NCBI GenBank assembly: GCA_020722405.1
Contig: DYKW01000030.1
Span: 1-14,081, forward strand
Source: Anaerolinea thermophila
GTDB taxonomy: Bacteria; Chloroflexota; Anaerolineae; Anaerolineales; DRKV01
Length of the DNA stretch: 14,081 nucleotides
Direction of reading: 5' to 3'
Positions within the stretch are counted from its first letter, which is position 1, and each line of letters begins with the position of its first letter. Positions 1-5,464 of the stretch are shown piece after piece. Under the pieces are notes generated by a model. That model did not search any database. It was not told where the DNA came from and saw only the letters and a list, made by a program, of their open reading frames with translations. The translations under genes and the position numbers were made by a program.

Positions 1-79
1 AAAAATAATTTTCACCACCAGACATGAAAATCTATTTTCAGATCAGATACGTTCTGTTTAGATAAGGAAACCAACACTT

Positions 80-1402
80 GTGTTCGAGAATCTAACTGAA
101 AGACTGGAAGGCGTCTTTACAAACCTGCGTCGGCGCGGCAAACTCTCGGAAAACGATGTCGATGCCGCTATGCGAGAGGTACGGTTGGCGTTGCTGGAAG
201 CCGATGTCAACTATGGCGTGGTCAAAGATTTTGTTGCGCGTGTACGAGCACGTGCCGTTGGACACGAGGTTTCCAAAGCACTTAACCCAGCCCAGCAGGT
301 CATCAAAATTGTCAACGAGGAGTTGGTTGCCACGCTAGGCGACCCGGCCCCGCTCAATCTGCAGGGAGAACGGCCGCGCGTGATTATGTTGGTTGGCCTG
401 CAAGGCTCCGGTAAGACCACACATGCCGGTAAACTGGCAAAAATGCTGCGCGCCAGGGGCGAACGTATCTTGATGGTCGCGGCAGACCCTTACCGTCCGG
501 CGGCGGTTAAACAATTGCAGACGTTGGGTGAACGTTTGAACATAGACGTTTTTGCCCAGGAAAATGTCGCCCCGCCGGATTTAGCACAGCGTGCCGTGGA
601 ATATGCCCGCAAAGGCGGTTTTGGTGCAGTCATCTTAGATACGGCTGGGCGTTCTCAACTCGATGATGCCTTGATGACCGAGTTGCAGGCCATCACCAAG
701 CGGATACATCCCGTTGAAATCCTGTTGGTGGTGGACGCGATGATTGGGCAGGAAGCCATCAATATTGCACGTGGCTTTCGTGACGCCATCCCGCTTACCG
801 GCCTGATTTTGACCAAAATGGATGGTGACGCCCGAGGAGGCGCAGCCATCTCTATTCGTTCGGTGACCAATGTCCCGATTAAGTTTTTGGGCACCGGTGA
901 AGGCCTGGATGCTATCGAAGTGTATGACCCGGGACGTGTATCCTCGCGCATCCTGGGAATGGGTGATCTCATCGGGTTGATTGAGCGTGCTGAGGCGTCT
1001 TTGGATCAGAAAGCGGCTGAAGAACAGGCCGGCCGCTTGCTCAAGGGCGAATTCACGCTGGAAGATTTTGCCGAGCAACTCCGCCAAGTGCGCAAGATGG
1101 GGCCGTTGGGTAAATTGCTCGATATGCTACCCGGCGGCATGGGGCAGGCTGCGCGTCAGATTGACCCTCAGGAAGCCGAAAAGCAATTTAAGGTTACTGA
1201 GGCTATTTTGAATTCTATGACCCCTAAGGAACGGCGCAACCCCAAGATTTTGAATGCCAGCCGCAAGCGGCGTATTGCTGCCGGTTCGGGCACTCAGGTG
1301 CAGGATGTCAACCGCCTGCTAAAACAATATCTGGAAGCCCAACGCATGTTCAAACGATTGAGTAAAATGGGCATGGGAGGCATATCCCGTCTTTTTGGAT
1401 AA
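80..1402 (+). CDS. ffh: Signal recognition particle GTPase Ffh (SRP54)
   Basis: Protein subunit of the signal recognition particle. It binds SRP RNA and hydrophobic signal sequences and docks with FtsY to deliver ribosomes to the membrane. The 440-aa protein is full length. An N-terminal helical bundle (about 1-90, starting MFENLTERL) precedes the GTPase domain with P-loop GLQGSGKTT (106-114), DTAGR (187-191), TKMDGD (245-250), RGGAA (252-256) and GTGE (271-274). The Met-rich M domain follows (about 325-440), with the RNA-binding segment around 394-416 (SRKRRIAAGSGT then VNRLLKQ). The start is GTG at 80. AAGGAAA at 64-70 is a reasonable ribosome site, and this start gives the canonical family N-terminus. 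A weak TTCACC-16-TATTTT promoter may lie at 11-38. The first 79 bases hold no gene. It heads the block before rpsP, separated by 162 bp. Confidence 0.97.
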   Translation: MFENLTERLEGVFTNLRRRGKLSENDVDAAMREVRLALLEADVNYGVVKDFVARVRARAVGHEVSKALNPAQQVIKIVNEELVATLGDPAPLNLQGERPRVIMLVGLQGSGKTTHAGKLAKMLRARGERILMVAADPYRPAAVKQLQTLGERLNIDVFAQENVAPPDLAQRAVEYARKGGFGAVILDTAGRSQLDDALMTELQAITKRIHPVEILLVVDAMIGQEAINIARGFRDAIPLTGLILTKMDGDARGGAAISIRSVTNVPIKFLGTGEGLDAIEVYDPGRVSSRILGMGDLIGLIERAEASLDQKAAEEQAGRLLKGEFTLEDFAEQLRQVRKMGPLGKLLDMLPGGMGQAARQIDPQEAEKQFKVTEAILNSMTPKERRNPKILNASRKRRIAAGSGTQVQDVNRLLKQYLEAQRMFKRLSKMGMGGISRLFG

Positions 1403-1404
1403 TT

Positions 1405-1511
1405 ACAACCGGAGGTTGCTGCCCTTTCCAGCGTGCATGTGTATTTCCGTCCGCATGACCCCTCTCCTGGATATGGCGTTGCAGCAACAAATGGTTGTGT
1501 ACCGGTTTTTT
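1405..1511 (+). terminator. Long inverted-repeat structure, possible ffh terminator or rpsP leader
   Basis: Between ffh and rpsP, ACAACC (1405-1410) pairs with GGTTGT (1493-1498), GTTGCTGC (1415-1422) with GCAGCAAC (1481-1488), and TCCAG (1427-1431) with CTGGA (1467-1471). This makes a nested 19-bp stem with a 4x4 internal loop. Alternatively AACCGG (1407-1412) can pair with CCGGTT (1502-1507), which runs straight into T1506-1511 like a terminator. I infer an end-of-ffh terminator. A structured regulatory RNA is also possible. The pairings were found by eye and no energies were computed. Confidence 0.35.
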
Positions 1512-1537
1512 GACGTCTATAAATAACCTAATAAAAA
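1510..1537 (+). promoter_or_regulatory. Candidate promoter for rpsP
   Basis: TTGACG (1510-1515), a 16-bp spacer and TAAAAA (1532-1537) form a plausible sigma-70-type promoter. The mRNA would start about 20 nt before the rpsP ATG at 1565, leaving room for the AAAGGAG ribosome site at 1551-1557. The -35 box overlaps the T-run of the preceding inverted repeat, giving a terminator-then-promoter layout. The -10 matches consensus at only 4 of 6 positions. Confidence 0.4.
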
Positions 1538-1564
1538 ATAGCCATTCAATAAAGGAGTAACACC

Positions 1565-1906
1565 ATGGTTCGCATTCGTCTGCGCCGCGTTGGCGCAAAA
1601 AAACAACCCAGTTATCGTATCGTAGCCGCCGATCGGGAAAGCCCGCGTGACGGGCGTTTTCTTGAAATTTTGGGTTTCTACAACCCGCGCACTACACCGA
1701 TCACGATTCAATTGGAGGAAGACCGTATTTACGATTGGCTGAACAAGGGCGCTCAGCCTTCTGATTCGGTGCTATCTGTGTTGAAGCAGGCTGGGGCATG
1801 GGAACGTTACCAGCGCTTCAAGGCTGGGGAGTCCCTGGAAACTTTGCTGCAGGAAAGTGCGGCTGCTGAAGCGGCTCGCAACGTTAACCCCAAAACAAAT
1901 ATTTAG
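1565..1906 (+). CDS. rpsP: 30S ribosomal protein S16
   Basis: Small-subunit ribosomal protein that helps fold the 5' domain of 16S rRNA. The N-terminus MVRIRLRRVGAKKQPSYRIV and the following DGRFLEILGFYNP segment are diagnostic of S16. The 113-aa length is slightly above the usual 80-100 because of an Ala/Glu-rich tail (about residues 85-113), which commonly varies. A strong ribosome site AAAGGAG (1551-1557) sits 7 nt before the ATG. It is the first gene of an rpsP-khpA-rimM cluster, as in many Gram-positive bacteria. Confidence 0.97.
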   Translation: MVRIRLRRVGAKKQPSYRIVAADRESPRDGRFLEILGFYNPRTTPITIQLEEDRIYDWLNKGAQPSDSVLSVLKQAGAWERYQRFKAGESLETLLQESAAAEAARNVNPKTNI

Positions 1907-1920
1907 GCGTCTCCTTCGGT

Positions 1921-1952
1921 TGCGGGGCAGGAACCCACACTCTTGCCCCGCA
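1921..1952 (+). terminator. Strong GC-rich hairpin between rpsP and khpA
   Basis: TGCGGGGCAGG (1921-1931) and CTTGCCCCGCA (1942-1952) form an 11-bp stem with one G-U pair and a 10-nt loop. It begins 15 nt after the rpsP stop. There is no immediate T-tract, only TTTT at 1963-1966, so it may be a partial attenuator, an RNA-processing site or a 3'-end stabiliser for rpsP mRNA rather than a full terminator. It could make S16 more abundant than KhpA and RimM. Confidence 0.5.
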
Positions 1953-1992
1953 CTATGTGCGCTTTTGTTGTGCTGGGGAAAGGAATAACCCT

Positions 1993-2229
1993 ATGAAAGA
2001 CTTGATTGACTTCATCGCGCGTTCTCTGGTTGATGATCCTACTCAGGTGAAGGTGCAAGAATTGGTAAAGCGCAATACCGTTCGCTTGCGCTTGCAGGTT
2101 GCAAAAGAAGATATGGGCCGAGTGATTGGCAAGGGCGGTCGTGTTGCCAATGCCATGCGTACGCTGCTCAATGTTGCGGCTACGCAGACCGGCAAACACG
2201 TCTCTTTGGACATTGACGAACCGCAATGA
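1993..2229 (+). CDS. khpA: KH-domain RNA-binding protein KhpA (YlqC)
   Basis: Small single-KH RNA-binding protein. In Gram-positive bacteria its homologue pairs with KhpB and affects cell division, elongation and sRNA-linked control. I take the ATG at 1993 as the start, because AAGGAA (1980-1985) lies 7 nt upstream and the 78-aa product MKDLIDFIARSLVDDP matches the family's usual beginning. The reading frame stays open upstream to an ATG at 1957, which would add 12 residues with no family support. The GxxG nucleic-acid loop is visible as VIGKGGR. The stop codon overlaps the rimM start (ATGA at 2226-2229), so the two are probably translationally coupled. Confidence 0.93.
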   Translation: MKDLIDFIARSLVDDPTQVKVQELVKRNTVRLRLQVAKEDMGRVIGKGGRVANAMRTLLNVAATQTGKHVSLDIDEPQ

Positions 2230-2786
2230 GCGAAAAGAGAAATAGTGCATCTGAGACAGGTTCGCCTGGTGGCGAGCCTGTTTTTATCAGTTTAGGGCGT
2301 TTAGGTCGTCTACACGGTGTGCGTGGAGAAATTCGCATGCAAGTGTGGAGCCAATCGCCCGAAAAATATCTGCAGGTTGGGAAAATCGTTTACGTGGGTG
2401 AAGCACATCATCCCGCCACTGTTCGCAGTGTGCGGACACATGGCGATATACTTTTGCTGGCATTCGAAGAGTACCCCGACCGTTCTCTAGTGAGTGTGTT
2501 GAGCAATCAGATGGTCTTTGTGCCGGCTGATGAACTGCCGTCTCCCGACAATGGCGAAGTCTATCTCTATCAACTGCTCGGTTTACGCGTGGTTACAGAT
2601 ACCGGTCAAGTGTTGGGTAACCTGGAAGAGATTCTGGAAACCGGTGCAAACGATGTTTTCATCGTTCGAGGGGAGAAAGGGGAAGAATATTTGCTGCCCG
2701 ACATTGATGAGGTTGTGCGTAGTATCGATTTGGATGCCGGAGAAATACGAGTTCACCTTTTGGACGGTTTGCTGCCTGGATTTTAG
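2226..2786 (+). CDS. rimM: Ribosome maturation factor RimM
   Basis: 16S rRNA processing and 30S assembly factor that binds protein S19 near the head domain. The 186-aa protein has an N-terminal beta-barrel domain (signature GRLGRLHGVRGEIR at about 23-36) and a C-terminal PRC-barrel domain (about 113-186, including YLYQLLGLRVVT, ANDVFIV and LLPDIDEVV, ending HLLDGLLPGF). About 20 N-terminal residues precede the conserved core. The start overlaps the khpA stop by 4 bp and lacks a clear ribosome site, fitting translational coupling. In most genomes with this cluster trmD and rplS come next. Here a repeat-bearing spacer and dprA follow. Confidence 0.95.
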   Translation: MSEKRNSASETGSPGGEPVFISLGRLGRLHGVRGEIRMQVWSQSPEKYLQVGKIVYVGEAHHPATVRSVRTHGDILLLAFEEYPDRSLVSVLSNQMVFVPADELPSPDNGEVYLYQLLGLRVVTDTGQVLGNLEEILETGANDVFIVRGEKGEEYLLPDIDEVVRSIDLDAGEIRVHLLDGLLPGF

Positions 2787-2802
2787 GGGGCAGCAAAATC
2801 TT

Positions 2803-2871
2803 TGAGCGCTTTGCGCTCAGGGGCACCTGAAATTCCGTTTCTGGTACCCCAGGGGGAAGCTGGGTCCTGAG
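2803..2871. repeat. Cluster of inverted repeats after rimM
   Basis: TGAGCGC (2803-2809), loop TTT and GCGCTCA (2813-2819) form a perfect 7-bp hairpin. Downstream, GGGGCACC (2820-2827) pairs with GGTACCCC (2843-2850) with one mismatch, CCCAG (2848-2852) with CTGGG (2860-2864), and CTCAGG (2816-2821) with CCTGAG (2866-2871). Several of these are mutually exclusive. No T-tract follows, so it is not a classical terminator. It may stabilise or end the rpsP-khpA-rimM transcript. Confidence 0.45.
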
Positions 2872-2925
2872 GGTGACAGGCGTCCATCAATTTCTGAAGT
2901 CTCTTCGATTTTGTCATCTTTGTTC

Positions 2926-3046
2926 TAGCAATTCTCAGTATGAAAGCCCCTATCCACAGATGGCGCAGATTTTCGCAGACTTTTGTTTTGAATCTGCGCC
3001 ATCTGCAAAATTTGCGGATGAATCAAACCCATATTGAGAATCGCTG
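2926..3046. mobile_element. MITE-like element, 121 bp, with TIRs and 9-bp target duplication
   Basis: Imperfect terminal inverted repeats of 17 bp (TAGCAATTCTCAGTATG at 2926-2942, against the complement of 3030-3046) match at 14 of 17 positions. They are bounded exactly by the perfect 9-bp direct repeat TCTTTGTTC at 2917-2925 and 3047-3055, as expected for a transposase-made target duplication. Inside is a perfect 15-bp inverted repeat, CAGATGGCGCAGATT (2957-2971) with its complement at 2991-3005. There is no transposase and no credible ORF, so it is a non-autonomous element. A 9-bp duplication occurs in several IS families, and I cannot assign the parent. It lies between rimM and dprA. Confidence 0.72.
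2957..3005. repeat. Perfect 15-bp inverted repeat inside the MITE-like element
   Basis: CAGATGGCGCAGATT at 2957-2971 and its exact complement at 2991-3005 enclose a 19-nt loop. The loop contains a second, partly repeated CGCAGA-type motif followed by T-rich sequence. Transcribed from either strand this would be a stable hairpin. Confidence 0.85.
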
Positions 3047-3063
3047 TCTTTGTTCGCCTGCAC

Positions 3064-3093
3064 TTGACAGGCCTATGCCTTCTTTGGTATGCT
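3064..3093 (+). promoter_or_regulatory. Extended -10 promoter for dprA-manC
   Basis: A perfect -35 TTGACA (3064-3069), an 18-bp spacer and TATGCT (3088-3093) preceded by TG at 3085-3086 (extended -10). Transcription would begin near 3100, after the ATG at 3089 and about 22 nt before the ATG at 3122. This supports the latter as the dprA start. The -35 box lies 9 bp from the right-hand 9-bp direct repeat of the MITE-like element. Confidence 0.7.
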
Positions 3094-3121
3094 GTGCAAA
3101 GTCTTGGGCTGGAGTGTCACT

Positions 3122-4255
3122 ATGGAGTCCGACCGTTCTTATTGGGTTGCCTTGAGTTTTGTGCGCGGCATTGGTGCTGTACGCTTTCAGCGCTTGCTGG
3201 ATTTCTTTGGTACGGCGCGTGATGCTTGGTCGGCTACGGAAAGCGACTTGCAACAGGCCGGGATGCCTTCCCAGACATGCCAGAATTTATTGGCGCTGCG
3301 TAAATCGTTAGATGTTGGTGCCATCTGGGACAAGATTGCTGCACAGGGAATTCAAGTTGTGACCTGGGAAGATGACACTTACCCTGAACGATTGCACACC
3401 ATAGATGCTGCCCCTCCGGTGCTTTACATGCGCGGCGAAGTATCCTCTGTGGATGCTTGGGCGGTTGCCATTGTAGGGACACGACGTGTCACGCGCTATG
3501 GGCGTCAGGTGGCCGAAGAATTGGCCGCCGCATTGGCTGCGCAAGGGATTACCGTGGTGAGCGGTTTGGCACGGGGCGTGGATGGCGTTGCTCATCGGGC
3601 TGCGCTGCGAGCCGGTGGGCGCACATTGGCTGTTTTGGGCAGCGGGGTGGATAAAATTTACCCCCCGGAGCATCGTCATTTGGCAGATGAAATTTGTGCT
3701 CAGGGTGCCATTTTGAGCGATTATGCCCCAGGTACTCCACCAGATGCCGTCAATTTCCCGCCCCGTAACCGTATTATTGCCGGTTTGTCATTGGCAACGG
3801 TGGTCGTGGAGGCCGGAGAAAGCAGCGGTGCGTTGATTACCGCCCGCTTTGCCCTGGAGCAAGGCCGAGAAGTTTTTGCCGTGCCCGGTAACATTTATGC
3901 GCCCCTCAGTGTTGGGCCTAATCGTTTGATTCGAGATGGCGCACGTCCGCTTTTGAGTGTTGACGATTTGTTGGATGCGCTCAATGTTTCGCGCGTTGCC
4001 CAGTACCGCCAAGCGCGCTTGGCTCTACCGGACGATCCGGTGGAGGCTCAATTGCTCTCCCTGTTGGAAAACGAATCCTTGCACGTGGATGAATTGAGTG
4101 TGCACGCCAACTTGCCGGTCTCGGAAGTTTCTGCTGCCTTGACGATGATGGAACTGAAAGGCCTGGTCCGCCAGGTTGGCAGCATGCACTATGTCGCGGT
4201 GCGCGAAACCCCGGCAGACTACGATACGTTGGAGAAACCATCAGATGACATTTGA
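3122..4255 (+). CDS. dprA: DNA-processing protein DprA (Smf)
   Basis: Binds incoming single-stranded DNA and loads RecA during natural transformation. It is also widespread in non-competent bacteria. The start is ATG 3122: GGAG (3111-3114) is 7 nt upstream, the promoter -10 covers the earlier in-frame ATG at 3089, and the N-terminus MESDRSYWVALSFVRGIG is typical. The 377-aa product has an N-terminal helical/HhH-like region (about 1-75), then the Rossmann-like DprA domain (about 80-290) with VGTRR (118-122), SGLARGVDGVAH (147-158), LGSGVDKIYPPEH (172-184), FPPRNRIIAGLS (212-223), ESSGALITA (233-241) and VPGNI (254-258). A C-terminal winged helix (about 305-370) follows, as in many full-length DprA proteins. 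The last 11 bp overlap manC. Confidence 0.96.
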   Translation: MESDRSYWVALSFVRGIGAVRFQRLLDFFGTARDAWSATESDLQQAGMPSQTCQNLLALRKSLDVGAIWDKIAAQGIQVVTWEDDTYPERLHTIDAAPPVLYMRGEVSSVDAWAVAIVGTRRVTRYGRQVAEELAAALAAQGITVVSGLARGVDGVAHRAALRAGGRTLAVLGSGVDKIYPPEHRHLADEICAQGAILSDYAPGTPPDAVNFPPRNRIIAGLSLATVVVEAGESSGALITARFALEQGREVFAVPGNIYAPLSVGPNRLIRDGARPLLSVDDLLDALNVSRVAQYRQARLALPDDPVEAQLLSLLENESLHVDELSVHANLPVSEVSAALTMMELKGLVRQVGSMHYVAVRETPADYDTLEKPSDDI

Positions 4256-5348
4256 TTCGTATTATGCGGTTATCATGGCTGGCGGCGGTGGTACACGTTT
4301 ATGGCCACTTTCCCGCCAGGCGCGCCCCAAGCAAATGCTAACGCTGTTTGGAGATCGCAGCCTGTTTCAGGTTGCTGTAGACCGTTTGGAGGGCCTGTTC
4401 TCGCCAGAACGCATTTGTGTTGTAACGGTTGCCGAGCAGGTGGAGGGGCTACGCGCCCAGGTGCCTGAAATTCCGCTTGAAAATTACTTCGTTGAGCCAA
4501 TGCCGCGTGGTACGGCTTCCGTGGTTGGGTTGGCGGTTGCCGCTTTGCAGCACCGTTCTCCCGATGCTACTATGGTGATTTTGACAGCCGACCACTTTAT
4601 TGCGAATGTCGACGGTTTCCGGCAGACATTGCGGGCGGCCTATGCCGTTGCCCAGCGAGGACATCTCGTCACATTGGGGATTGCTCCCACTTTCCCGGCG
4701 ACGGGCTATGGTTATATCCATATTGGAGATGCACTGGGCACTTTCGATGGTATGGAAGCCTATCGAGTGGAGGGCTTCAAAGAAAAACCGGATGAAACCC
4801 TGGCGCGGGAATTCCTGGAATCTGGTAGGTACGCCTGGAATTCCGGGATGTTTGTGTGGCGCGTCAATGCCATCTTAGCCGAGATTGAACGTCAGATGCC
4901 GGTATTGTACCGGGGTGTCGAGCGTATTGCTGCCGCCTGGGAGGCCGAAGGCCATCAGCCGAAGGAGACAATTCGGGAAGTATGGCAGGGCTTGAAACCT
5001 CAGACGGTGGATTACGGCATTATGGAGGGCGCTCGTCAGGTAGCAGTTCTCCCCGCACACGACCTGGGTTGGAGTGACGTGGGGAGTTGGGATGCCCTCT
5101 TTTCGGTGCTTCCCCTGGATACCGCCGGCAACGCGGTATATCGAAGCAAGCATATTGCCCTGGAAAGTAGTAGTTCTTTGGTTTTCAACGCCGGTGACAG
5201 AGAGCGCTTGTTTGTTACCATTGGCGTGCAAAACCTGGTTGTGGTGGATACCGGCGATGTGTTGTTGGTCTGTCATAAGAGCAAAGCCCAGCAGGTGCGA
5301 GATATTGTCCGTTTGTTGAAAGAAAGCGGTGATACGCGCCATCTGTAG
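4245..5348 (+). CDS. manC: Mannose-1-phosphate guanylyltransferase (GDP-mannose pyrophosphorylase)
   Basis: Makes GDP-mannose from mannose-1-phosphate and GTP, for glycan, glycolipid or compatible-solute synthesis. I chose ATG 4245: GGAG at 4231-4234 precedes it, and the nucleotidyltransferase signature MAGGGGTRLWPLSR then falls at residues 11-24. The open frame begins further upstream, but those residues are out-of-frame dprA sequence. The 367-aa protein shows PKQ (28-30), TADH (114-117), TGYGYI (153-158), FKEKP (178-182), WNSGMFVW (199-206) and DVGSW (278-282), then a short C-terminal beta region. It is the short form without the phosphomannose isomerase domain of longer ManC/AlgA proteins. 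It overlaps dprA by 11 bp and is probably co-transcribed, although no functional link is evident. Confidence 0.92.
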   Translation: MTFDSYYAVIMAGGGGTRLWPLSRQARPKQMLTLFGDRSLFQVAVDRLEGLFSPERICVVTVAEQVEGLRAQVPEIPLENYFVEPMPRGTASVVGLAVAALQHRSPDATMVILTADHFIANVDGFRQTLRAAYAVAQRGHLVTLGIAPTFPATGYGYIHIGDALGTFDGMEAYRVEGFKEKPDETLAREFLESGRYAWNSGMFVWRVNAILAEIERQMPVLYRGVERIAAAWEAEGHQPKETIREVWQGLKPQTVDYGIMEGARQVAVLPAHDLGWSDVGSWDALFSVLPLDTAGNAVYRSKHIALESSSSLVFNAGDRERLFVTIGVQNLVVVDTGDVLLVCHKSKAQQVRDIVRLLKESGDTRHL

Positions 5349-5464
5349 CGTCATGTTGCTGATGAGACCTGCTGGACGGATGATGATAAACGGTAGACCG
5401 TAGGCGATGGCAGCCCCCGTGTCTACTGATACCTTCAAATTTATTCAAACTGATTATTGAGATT

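Noticed and set aside
4176..4244. Upstream start for manC within dprA
   Set aside because: The added residues are out-of-frame dprA sequence with no family match. ATG 4245 places the nucleotidyltransferase signature at the usual position.
5349..5438. Short - strand peptide (DTGAAIAYGLPFIIIRPAGL) in the manC-topA gap
   Set aside because: It looks protein-like for about 25 residues, but the frame then runs antisense through manC and begins only with TTG without a ribosome site. A gene remnant is possible but not supportable. The 116-bp gap otherwise shows nothing clear.
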